Origin: Alitta virens
Lineage: Eukaryota > Annelida > Polychaeta > Phyllodocida > Nereididae
Direction: 5' to 3'
Assembly (NCBI GenBank): GCA_932294295.1
Contig: OW028581.1
Span: 39,867,495-39,931,494, forward strand
Length of the DNA: 64,000 nucleotides
The notes under the pieces are model-generated. The model saw nothing but the letters and a program-made list of their open reading frames with translations. It had not been told where the DNA came from and ran no database searches. A program made the translations under genes and the position numbers. Position 1 is the stretch's first letter, and every line of letters begins with the position of its first letter. Shown here one piece after another: positions 21,801 to 29,900 of the stretch.

Positions 21801-23402
21801 CGTAGCATTTTCAGGCAATATAGTATCGAGTATTACCCAATTACAGTCACAAATAGCTGGGTTAGTAAATGCAGCCACAAGTTTAAGAGTAGGACTTACA
21901 CTCCTCTCATTAGTAATTTTAGTAGTATCCACCGTTTCAATCTGATTCCAAATCACATTAAGTGTAACTAATTTAGGAAATGACAGAGTTTCCATAGGAA
22001 AAACGACTAGTTGATTTCCCGCTAAATTCAATTCTTCAAGATTGTGCATCGTATTAGGAGATACTATGAATGAAGATAATTCATTTTGCACAAGATCGAG
22101 TACACGCAAATTAGGAAATTTTCTGAAAGCATTAGCAGAAATAACTTTAATATGACAAGATCTAAGCGTTAATTTTTTAACCATCATGGTAGTACCAAAA
22201 GAATCTGGCAATAATAAAGGATAATTACCTTTCGTTACATAAAATTCTTTCATAGTCTTAGGAACAAATTTAATACTAGACAATGAACCAGACGGAGCTT
22301 CCAAGACTAACTTTTCTAAAGATGTTAATTTAAACATAGGTATGTATTGAGCCAAGCGGAAATATCTTAACCACAATTCACGCAAATCCTCAAAAGCCAG
22401 CCGATCTGTATGAGCAAAAATCGCCATGCTGAACTCTGCATATTTCGAAGTCATTGCTAATTTCGTTAAATATGGATAGGGACATCCGGCATTAGGAATA
22501 ACTCGAGAATTAGGGACATGTAAGGACAATTCACGCATAGTAGAGACATTAGAGTTCAAAGCGTCCCAGGAGAAATATGGAATATCAGGATCCACATAAT
22601 TAAGTTTGACTAAATCCAGACCTGTCAACAAATTACGACTAACAGAACCTTTAATAGTAACCGATAAATTAGTCAAATAAGGTAAATTAATGGACGTAAG
22701 AACAGGAGTATTAATGTCAGCTAATAATCCCGTCAATTCATTCAATGAAGATTTCGTATGGATACGTCGAAAATCATACATTGCCGTGTCTCTAAGTTGT
22801 AACGATTTCAAATGCGGATACATTTCTAATAAAGATCTAAAAGAAATAATGTTTTTCCAATTTCGAATGATTAATCTTTCCAAATTAGGCAAAGAACTGT
22901 ATGGACGAAAAGCAGAAGCATGCCCATACATCCCTTCAACAAATATCGTCTTAATAACTGATGGTCCATCTACAAAGCAATTCAGTGCTGGTAAAGCATT
23001 TCTAGGATGAAGTTCCCAAGAATTATTAAAAGTATTAGGCAAAGGCCTAGCAATACTTCTCATGGTGCCTTCACTGCAGGAAGCCCATGTGTCATTCTGA
23101 CCAGGAATTACATATCTTGGAGGACTATGAGTAACTCCAATTACTACATGAAAAAGACAAAATCCAACTAATGTCATGAGCGACATTATACCAGTCGTAA
23201 AGCAAATATCAATACAACGTTCTAGTCTATTAGTTACTGAATCTTCCGATTCTTCACTATCTTCAGCGTTCATATAGGTGACACTGGAACATAGTTTCTC
23301 AGAATAATATTCTAAAGCTCCTCCCAAACTTTGCTTAAGAGTAATATACACATATATATGGATATGTATGCACAAACACAAGACAGATATATTAAATGAC
23401 AC
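18846..23402 (-). CDS. env: Envelope-like glycoprotein with LRR/LRRCT ectodomain and F-like fusion subunit, up to 1,518 aa
   Basis: Uninterrupted ORF; the second ATG (MNAEDSEESEDSV, about residue 44) is a more likely start, just before a hydrophobic signal/anchor (about 65-90, MSLMTLVGFCLFHVVIGV). About residues 140-505 form leucine-rich repeats, clearest in VKKLTLRSCHIKVISANAF, LRVLDLVQNELSSF and LEELNLAGNQLVVF, capped by an LRRCT-like Cys cluster (NPAICDCNWVI ... GRCDNHTL ... LCGPEQ, about 510-550). A furin-type site RQKR is at about 717. A hydrophobic Gly/Pro segment (FWLGIFIPPAGVAVHATL) and long heptad repeats follow, then a Cys-rich region and a TM segment (FIGGILGLVSLLMSCYFCC, about 1,247). 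A second hydrophobic segment lies near 1,310 with a ~190-residue tail. The cleaved part is laid out like class I F proteins of baculoviruses and errantiviruses. Many N-x-S/T sites. It would mediate binding and membrane fusion. Confidence 0.85.
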   Translation of the reverse strand: MSFNISVLCLCIHIHIYVYITLKQSLGGALEYYSEKLCSSVTYMNAEDSEESEDSVTNRLERCIDICFTTGIMSLMTLVGFCLFHVVIGVTHSPPRYVIPGQNDTWASCSEGTMRSIARPLPNTFNNSWELHPRNALPALNCFVDGPSVIKTIFVEGMYGHASAFRPYSSLPNLERLIIRNWKNIISFRSLLEMYPHLKSLQLRDTAMYDFRRIHTKSSLNELTGLLADINTPVLTSINLPYLTNLSVTIKGSVSRNLLTGLDLVKLNYVDPDIPYFSWDALNSNVSTMRELSLHVPNSRVIPNAGCPYPYLTKLAMTSKYAEFSMAIFAHTDRLAFEDLRELWLRYFRLAQYIPMFKLTSLEKLVLEAPSGSLSSIKFVPKTMKEFYVTKGNYPLLLPDSFGTTMMVKKLTLRSCHIKVISANAFRKFPNLRVLDLVQNELSSFIVSPNTMHNLEELNLAGNQLVVFPMETLSFPKLVTLNVIWNQIETVDTTKITNERSVSPTLKLVAAFTNPAICDCNWVILDTILPENATLSGRCDNHTLRFSDLNVTLCGPEQVSRLSRSLTSDQLPDVIKEPELFDVSDVKLDLSEQRKQLLSLAASSINDAKENFVRPELGVGFDRFQYLYPGVENYFIHMHVSWPEINLPDANFMDDALGQICTSQDSLIKAICSDFQPLIAYAKAHSLKLRAKVQSQISEVTNAFRKLFLPPREESRQKREYTRSTTPSPQTTTNDITSLLNDSSWDSHHKKAFWLGIFIPPAGVAVHATLTRKRSRAFKYALQILSGRQNIMKESHLDLRNDLTKAFNLLANQFDNTTSNIRTLFQLLNDTNREMSVIFGDIQKSFNMLQQKIQAVRVLSVLTSRYLQLWNSHAGQYDKLIGELDQLLQSIHELQHGRISPKLVPPSSMLKAIASCEKSLSSWHRDYKLIFTSLAEYYSSSQVVFVPMERGLLLQLIWPITPRNSPKYSLFHVQSVHVPVNTNPTFVSPDSNHDYTKVTLPHPYLSVAKNEHFIEMNTEMLEKCALIGDTYYCYESFLELDKIELTCLTALYLNASASIIADKCDITYFFEPFKPEPSILDLDSQLLVSGLNQPWRYQCQEDRIPKDLTGSPYALIERSALCQCSITSTNGHIARRITNCALNPQPTLQLTYVANSLISTTFPNITMTPIDPNEVLATDKPIELPKLKVLQKLREVRLKNTTTGSIQLRRLAQLIDDKGKKFEDEWDRIAADIAFEAWFTRNQWPKALAFIGGILGLVSLLMSCYFCCFGQFTNGMVRSMMFVSAPHVAQAATLQSGNIVELSKMSYFYLTLSHMAVAIIVVMLLYSGKQLISYCFREARVLMAHPELRKHPRVEIFLEIHSGCDRVLMYVMTVQAPIAQLHFTGNLKVSDLIVDNHRLYSVLRPNWNAGSCALRVRHLSLELPSLVPIAFYKRKKFQEIVKKECMCEIIATDGLYLYRLANDTHEVISDEKIMSPYSALIEELRQKEIECQASGFKVNYLGPPIRKPNAPESEPIEV

Positions 23403-25003
23403 TCATAACACATATTCCCAACGCAGATCTTTGGCAAGAATTATACTAATCAATTAAATCTATAGCAAGGCAATAAATGAATCATCGACGTTTACAACAA
23501 CATACAATCAATACAATAATCAGGATCGCAGCAATCAAAGAACCAAGAATAATCCAGTAATCAGGCAAAAACCATTTATAAACCGGGTTCATTCCTTATG
23601 ATGGACAAAAGGAAGAACATAGCTCCTTTTTGAAGATTGAGAAAGCTCTGGAGGATACAGATGTCTGGAGGAGTTCCGAACAATTTGGCTGATTCTTATG
23701 CTCAGGAAATCGATTGTTTCATATGATGAATAAACAATAGGATGTGAACTCGATCTTAAAATCAAGATGGATTTCTGACACTCCCCAAAATGGCAGGCAA
23801 ATTCCACTGAAATTACAATGGACATAGTAAGAACTAATTAAAACAGAAAGCAAACGATGATGTCAAGATAGATCAATTCAAGTTCCTGGCACTGGTACAA
23901 TATTCATTTTTGAACTACTAATGACTTCATAAAGATACACCTTCCCCTTCATTTTTCCCATTCTTTTAATCTACTTTCCTTAAATCTTATTTACCGTAAT
24001 TCAAGTCCTCTCTGTACTTGACCTTACGCCTAAAGTAATTCAAGTCCTCTCTGTACTTGACCTTACTTTTCATCTATTCTATAGTAATTCAAGTCCTCTC
24101 TGTACTTGACCTTACTAGTCGGATTCAAATCCTCCCTAGCGGATATTTGAACTCCTTACCTTTAATTCAATGTGAATTCAAGTCCTCTCTGTACTTGACC
24201 TTCATCATTCTTCATTAGTGCAGATTCTCGTTTCTCAAATTCCTTTAATCACAAAATATATGAACGAGTCTGTCTTTCCATAATTAACACTAAATTACTT
24301 AAAGTAATTGCAACTTTTACATGATATGTTGTAACTATCGACAACATACAATTCTCAATACTCTACATTTAAAGTCATCCTCATTCAAATTCGCAAATTA
24401 CACCCTATTATAAGTAACCTCCATCATATTAACTTAAATCGCTTTAGTGATTCCAGGCTAGCTTCGGAAATCAGTAAACGTGGAGCATCGTACAATTACT
24501 GCTAGTACTTTAGATAGAACAGTGCACAACAAAACTAATATACCTACCAAACTAATTCAAGTGAAATCAGTATTCAGAAGAAATATCCACCAGAAATGAG
24601 CGTCCTCACACTCTAACTGGATAATCAATCCGAACAATCAACAATCGGTAATCTTCCATGAAAGGCAACTCGAGCACTATGGCAAGAGATGAAATAGACA
24701 TAGCCCACAATTCGACGTAGTTAAGACAGCGCTCAAGCAATAAAAAAAATTAAGCAAGCAAAGAGCATGCGCAGATAAGCGCCAAGACCGAGCTAGATCT
24801 AGCAATACCTAAACATGACTTGAAACCCCACAGGAATGTTTAAATAACTCCAAAGGTACTTTGAATAAAGGAAATCATGAAATCATTTTAATAAACTGAA
24901 GTATAACATACAGACGTCTTTTCACGTTAATATTGTCAAATTTAAACAGATTAAAGTTCAAAATTCAAAATGAATGTCCTGAATTATTCATTCGACGAAA
25001 ATC
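23403..25003. other. Non-coding region upstream of the envelope ORF, with hairpin repeats
   Basis: Apart from the four hairpin repeats at 23,998-24,202 and a 78-codon minus-strand ORF at 23,589-23,825 (MSIVISVEFACHFGECQKSI, doubtful), there is no supported gene. Any spliced env mRNA must have its acceptor here or just inside the env ORF. Confidence 0.4.
23998..24202. repeat. Four copies of a ~29-bp hairpin repeat upstream of env
   Basis: AATTCAAGTCCTCTCTGTAC followed by TTGACCTTAC, at 23,998-24,027, 24,037-24,066, 24,086-24,115 and 24,175-24,202. Copies are identical apart from the last bases, while the spacers are unrelated (9, 19 and 59 bp). Each unit holds the inverted repeat CAAGT...ACTTG (5-bp stem, 8-nt loop). 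A degenerate relative, ATTCAAATCCTCCCTAGCGG then ATATTTGAA, sits at 24,122-24,151 and keeps a stem with different bases, which suggests that structure matters. Confidence 0.85.
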
Positions 25004-25501
25004 TCAGGAACTGAGCTCTCCTTCAATTTTCATCTCAGCGATGGCCCGGAGAACTTTAGTGCTAGGCAGAATCACCTTGCGACGAATGGGCCTCGTCAAT
25101 GAAGACTCAATGTCTCTTGGACACGCTTGAGTGGCCTTCGACATAGGCACACTCCTCTCACAAAGAGACTCTCCATAAACCCTGACGATAAACTGGTCGA
25201 CCTTGGTAAACCGCTCGTTCAATTTCATTTTCGGAATCCAATTAGTATGTAGAACTACTCGCGTAGCATCCACGAGAGATCCTTCGTCATTCAAATCCTG
25301 AAAAGTTCCAAGACCATCAAACCGAACGACAAAACAAGGTCTTTGAGGGGGCTGATCCACTTCCGACTGAAGAGAGAGGTCAGTCCGACCTTTAGCGAGC
25401 CCGAATGGTTTTTGCGATTTCAACAGCATTGACATTAATCTCTGCCCTCGGCCTAAACTCAAAGATGGAGTGGCGCGGACGTCAGAGGGAGCAGCACTCA
25501 T
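25004..25501 (-). CDS. Accessory ORF between pol and env, 165 aa, unknown
   Basis: The start chosen is the ATG at 25,501 (MSAAPSDVRATPSLSLGRGQ); the frame is open 16 codons further upstream. The protein is basic, has no TM segment, and contains CFVVRFDGLGTFQD, TRVVLHTNWIPKMKLN and a C-terminal RRKVILPSTKVLRAIAEM. Its GC content is clearly higher than the flanking non-coding DNA, and codon use looks like real coding sequence. It lies where complex retroviruses keep regulatory genes, downstream of integrase and upstream of env, on the same strand. I recognise no family. Confidence 0.5.
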   Translation of the reverse strand: MSAAPSDVRATPSLSLGRGQRLMSMLLKSQKPFGLAKGRTDLSLQSEVDQPPQRPCFVVRFDGLGTFQDLNDEGSLVDATRVVLHTNWIPKMKLNERFTKVDQFIVRVYGESLCERSVPMSKATQACPRDIESSLTRPIRRKVILPSTKVLRAIAEMKIEGELSS

Positions 25502-25549
25502 TATTCTGATAATAATTAACTTCCGAATTTCCAAAAATAACGTATACAA

Positions 25550-27122
25550 TTGTACTGGTCAAGAAGACAGTGTGAAGTGTCACCAGGGTGGCGGATGGCT
25601 ATAAATCAAGTGGACACTGTCTTGGACACGCCTCCTCATTGATAGTCAAAGGGGGCGGAGACCATCTGGTCAAGTTCAGACAGACAGCTGATATCTACTC
25701 TTTCATACTTACAGTCAAATCCACTGAACTCTCATTAGTTATCTTTTAAATATTTTCTTCTAATTATTAATTATGAATATTATGCAATAACACTAATTGC
25801 CTCAGACTATCTACAAACACAAGCGGTATACATATGTTTTTGCATTTCATAGGTCTCTGTATCGTTAGTTATCTATCCGGGTCAATTTATTTCTGGTTTT
25901 AGCTAATAAATAATAAAGGTGCAAACGTACCCAAACTAACATGTATGTATTAATTGCAAAATAACCTTTGCGACATAATGTCGAAAGACTTCATTACAGG
26001 AACTTCAGACACATCAGATAACACTTAAGAATTGTCTACCTTACGCAATAACGGACTTAAAATAATTACATGCCAAATCAACAAATGTCCCTAAATGCAA
26101 AACAGATGTGTCAGTTAAGCAATCAGCAATCAAGACCAAGCCTCAAATTCCGCATCAGAAAATGACACGCACAGAATTTTAATCTAAACAGACTTAGGAA
26201 GAGATAGGCACGCAGACCTCAGAAGACATAAACACTTCACAAGTAGAAGATCAGATTCAAACCCAAGAGATTTTTATGGTAAACAGTTTAATCGATTTTA
26301 AGTGGTTATTTACACAAGAGAATCTAAGGGAACTTCTGTAGGATAAACTATTTATCATCTGCAGGAAACAGACATCTTATGGGTTTACTTAATAGTCATG
26401 GGAATGTATATCAATCCTGAAGGAATCAATGGACAATTCAGGCAAATATAAACACATTCCACCTTCAAGTGCACAGAGCTGCAAATTGCAACTTTATTCC
26501 TTACCATTTTAATATAAAAACGAAACCCTTATTCACCCAGAGAAAAACACATGGCCTTCAACCTAAACACTTCCAAATATGCCCTTCAAACCAGGAAAGT
26601 GAAACCCTTCCAATTTCACAGTGAGCAAAGCCCAAAATACGAAACGCAGACCTTTCAGGCGATTCACAAAAATAATTTTACATTTAATATAATTGTTACA
26701 TCTGACCAGTTTCTATAAAAGTCTTCAATTATCATTTTTAGGCTATAATAATAGTAATATATATATATAAAATGCATAGACAAAGCAAGCAAGCATAAAG
26801 ATATTTCAAGTAATAACAAAACCAACCACACACAAAATGTCATGTGCAATAAACAACGCAAATCATGCTTAATTCCCTCCTAGTGTGCACTGAACTCATA
26901 ATAACGAATGGATATCACTATACCAAATCTTTGAAACACACAGATAAAACACAGAAAACGGACAGACACTCCATTATTTTAAAATATTACAATAGAGGCA
27001 CCTACCAAGGTTTCATTTACAAATGTTCAGAGACACCAGTACCTCAAGGAACACAATCATCATCTATCCTGCCAATTATGCCATATGATTATTTTTTGCC
27101 ATTTTAACTCCCTTTTTTTTTT
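25550..27122. other. Non-coding stretch between integrase and accessory ORF
   Basis: No supported ORF. 27,107-27,123 is a T-run on the plus strand, so the minus strand has an A-rich tract just after the integrase stop. About 25,560-25,720 is GC-richer than its surroundings. It contains GGGGGCGGAG, repeated GACACTGTC/GACAGTGTC-type motifs in opposite orientation and a GTAAGTATG donor-like sequence on the minus strand (about 25,713-25,721). Together these suggest an internal promoter or splice control region for the downstream genes, unproved. Confidence 0.4.
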
Positions 27123-29864
27123 TTAACTTAAAATTCTGCCTGTTAATTTAAATCTAGTATCATCTGGAGCAACCGCATCCAGCATGAACGGACTAGACAT
27201 CATAAGATGCCACATACTCAAAGCCTTCAATGGACCTTCAAACTCAACATAAACTTCAAGATGACCTTCACGCCATCGACCTTTCATAATATGACCTTCA
27301 GACTCATCATCTGATTCATAAATAGAAATAAATCCTCTCTCAGCATCCCTATAATTACTATATATATCAGTAGGCACATAATTCAAAACATTCTCATCAA
27401 ATTCTTTATACTCAGTAGTCTTCTCACATAGCATACATGGAGTATTCTCCACATATGACAGTTGCAATTCTATTTGACCTTCACTTTCCCTAACTTGTGC
27501 CTTCTCAAATTGGGCAACGCTCAATTTCTTCATTTTAACCTCAGTTCGAACTTCCTCAATATTATTAAGAATAACTCCATTGATTCCTTTGATACAACAC
27601 TTCTTAAGCCTATTAACATGAAAGTACTTAGGCAATTTATATCCATCTATGGTCGACAACACATAAGAATTGCAATCAGCCTGATGACTTATATATAAAG
27701 GACCAATATATTTCATTTGTATCTTTCGACTAGCATGCAGTCCACTATGAATAGGACTGTTCAATAAAACTAATTGTCCATCATTATATTTTTCAATCTT
27801 CTTAGCACCAAATAATTGCGCTTGACTCTGCTTTATTTTAATTTCATTGTGCATGCGAATTGCATTTCGTCTAACGAAATCCATACGTTCTTTCAATAAA
27901 GACACATATTGGCCATAGTCTCTGGCTAGCAAAGATAATGCCTCTACCTTCAAATTTCCAAGAGGTTTTTCTTCTCTCAGAAAACAAAGGAAATTCGGAG
28001 AATATTGCATTTGAGAACCAGGCAAGTCATTGAATACTTTAGCTGCCATTTTAATTAACAAGGGCCAATGCGAATACCTGTATTCCATAAAACTAATTAA
28101 TAGGTTAGTGACAGACTGAATGGCTCTTTCAGCAATTAAAGAACCATGTCCTCCTGGCTTAACAAAATGAGGTTTAACACCAAGAACCTCAAACACTTTA
28201 TTCATTAATTCACTTGCAAATGCTGGTTCCAGATCGCACACAATCTTATCAGGAATAAAATACTTCAAGCACAACTCTTCAATAAAACAATTAGCCAAGG
28301 TAGTCGCTTGACGATTTTTCACAGGAGATACGACCACAAATCTAGTAAGCTCACACTGCATAACCATACAATATTCATATTGTGCATGTTGACCAGGAAA
28401 AGCCTTAAGGTCAAAATGAACCACTGAAAAGGGCCTAGCATCCACAATAATTCTAGGAACAAATTCTCTATTTTGCTCATTTTCCTTAGGCCCAATAGCC
28501 CTCTGGCACACTAAGCAACTTCTAACATAATCCAATACATATTTATACAAATTTCTTACATAGAAATGACGTCGGACTGAATCATACAATTTATTAATGC
28601 GAACATGAACACCCAAACCACAATGATAAAATTCCAATAAATCAAACACATGTTTCTCAGCCAATGCAAGTTGCACTATAACATCATCAAGTCTTCTATT
28701 ATAGGACACTCGAAAAAGCATATCATCAATCAAAGCAAAATTGTCAGCTAAAGATAGAGTAGTCTTCTTTTGATTTTTAGTCCCACTTAACTTGCCATTC
28801 TGCAAATAGATTACTAAAGGACCCAGAAAAGAATCTTCCTGTTGAGCAAGCTTAATCTCAGCTGGGGTATTAGGAACTTTAACATTCACAAGCACTTCCT
28901 CAACATATTTTCGTATGACTTTATCCAGCTCACCTTGGTGAGGCATTCTGGACAAAATCTTAGTTTCGTTGGCCTCAGAAACCAGCAAGTCTCTGGGACT
29001 CAATTTAGGTAATTGTACAAGAGGACCAGACTCCTTAACCATTATGCCAACCTTCGGTTCACCTAATCCATCAGATAAACAAACATGATTGCTAGTAGGA
29101 ACTAGTTTGGAACCCAGGACCTTATCTGAGGATGCATCCTGGTCATTTGGAATATTAAAACGCACCCTTTTTGCTATTTTATTATCATTGCTTTTTGCAT
29201 TACTTTCCTGTCTGAGCAAAGACTTTGCCGTTTGAATTTCATCATATGTAAGCACATCCGAGGATTTAGAGTCAACTGAGCCACCATCTGCAGCTGTCTC
29301 TTTACTTATTGTTTTAGCCATTGATCTAGTCACGACTGGAAATAAGAAATGACCCTGAGAGTCACTGAAAGAAAGATTACAGTCATTTCCAAAAGCACTG
29401 TCCTCGCACTCTTGCGCATCATCCCCTTCGATAATTGGAGCAATATTCATTTCAGTGATAACAGAGCACAATTCTTTACATAAAATATCATTTTCAGAAA
29501 TGTCTTTCTCATCGACTCCCAAAGGAATAACCAAAGGATCTGGGACCTGCCACAATTTATTAGGATGTCGACTCAATAAATCAACTAATAAAATTTCATC
29601 AGTGTCTGGCTTACGGTAGACTATTGTAAAAACAAACTGTTGCAACCTCCAATACATTTTAGCTATTCTCTGAGTAGCAAATTCCGCAGAGGAATTATAA
29701 ATCTGCTGCAAAGGCAAGTGATCAGTCACGACGTAAAAATGTTGCTGTCCCAATAAATGCTTAAATTGCAAACAAGCAACATATAAAGCCTGCAGTTCCA
29801 ATTCAGTGATACTTAATGATGTAGCTGAAATTCGACTAAAAACTCGACTAGAATATCCTAACAA
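27123..29864 (-). CDS. pol: Pol, second segment: RNase H remainder and integrase with C-terminal extension, 913 codons
   Basis: In the same frame as the RT segment, 12 codons after its TAA. RNase H continues (ITELELQALYVACLQF, FYVVTDHLPLQQIY, DEILLVDLLSRHP). A ~230-residue acidic linker follows. Integrase: an HHCC zinc domain (FYHCGLGVHVR ... CLVCQRA, about 410-460), the DDE core with HFDLKAF, IVCDLEPAF and AERAIQSVTN, and a GPY/F module (YIGPLYI, about 720). A ~160-residue extension beyond the usual integrase end finishes with GRWREGHLEVYVEFEG and MWHLM, which resembles a divergent chromodomain-like fold (tentative). Integrase inserts the cDNA; a chromo-like tail would steer target choice. 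Confidence 0.9.
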   Translation of the reverse strand: MLGYSSRVFSRISATSLSITELELQALYVACLQFKHLLGQQHFYVVTDHLPLQQIYNSSAEFATQRIAKMYWRLQQFVFTIVYRKPDTDEILLVDLLSRHPNKLWQVPDPLVIPLGVDEKDISENDILCKELCSVITEMNIAPIIEGDDAQECEDSAFGNDCNLSFSDSQGHFLFPVVTRSMAKTISKETAADGGSVDSKSSDVLTYDEIQTAKSLLRQESNAKSNDNKIAKRVRFNIPNDQDASSDKVLGSKLVPTSNHVCLSDGLGEPKVGIMVKESGPLVQLPKLSPRDLLVSEANETKILSRMPHQGELDKVIRKYVEEVLVNVKVPNTPAEIKLAQQEDSFLGPLVIYLQNGKLSGTKNQKKTTLSLADNFALIDDMLFRVSYNRRLDDVIVQLALAEKHVFDLLEFYHCGLGVHVRINKLYDSVRRHFYVRNLYKYVLDYVRSCLVCQRAIGPKENEQNREFVPRIIVDARPFSVVHFDLKAFPGQHAQYEYCMVMQCELTRFVVVSPVKNRQATTLANCFIEELCLKYFIPDKIVCDLEPAFASELMNKVFEVLGVKPHFVKPGGHGSLIAERAIQSVTNLLISFMEYRYSHWPLLIKMAAKVFNDLPGSQMQYSPNFLCFLREEKPLGNLKVEALSLLARDYGQYVSLLKERMDFVRRNAIRMHNEIKIKQSQAQLFGAKKIEKYNDGQLVLLNSPIHSGLHASRKIQMKYIGPLYISHQADCNSYVLSTIDGYKLPKYFHVNRLKKCCIKGINGVILNNIEEVRTEVKMKKLSVAQFEKAQVRESEGQIELQLSYVENTPCMLCEKTTEYKEFDENVLNYVPTDIYSNYRDAERGFISIYESDDESEGHIMKGRWREGHLEVYVEFEGPLKALSMWHLMMSSPFMLDAVAPDDTRFKLTGRILS

Positions 29865-29900
29865 AACTCTTTCCGTTTCTCCTTTCTCATTCTTTTGTAA

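Noticed and set aside
21586..23010. Plus-strand ORFs of 60-106 codons across the envelope gene
   Set aside because: Shadows of the minus-strand envelope-like ORF.
25590..25610. TATAAAT on the plus strand as a promoter TATA box for the accessory ORF
   Set aside because: It is in the wrong orientation for the minus-strand ORF and AT-rich context makes it uninformative.
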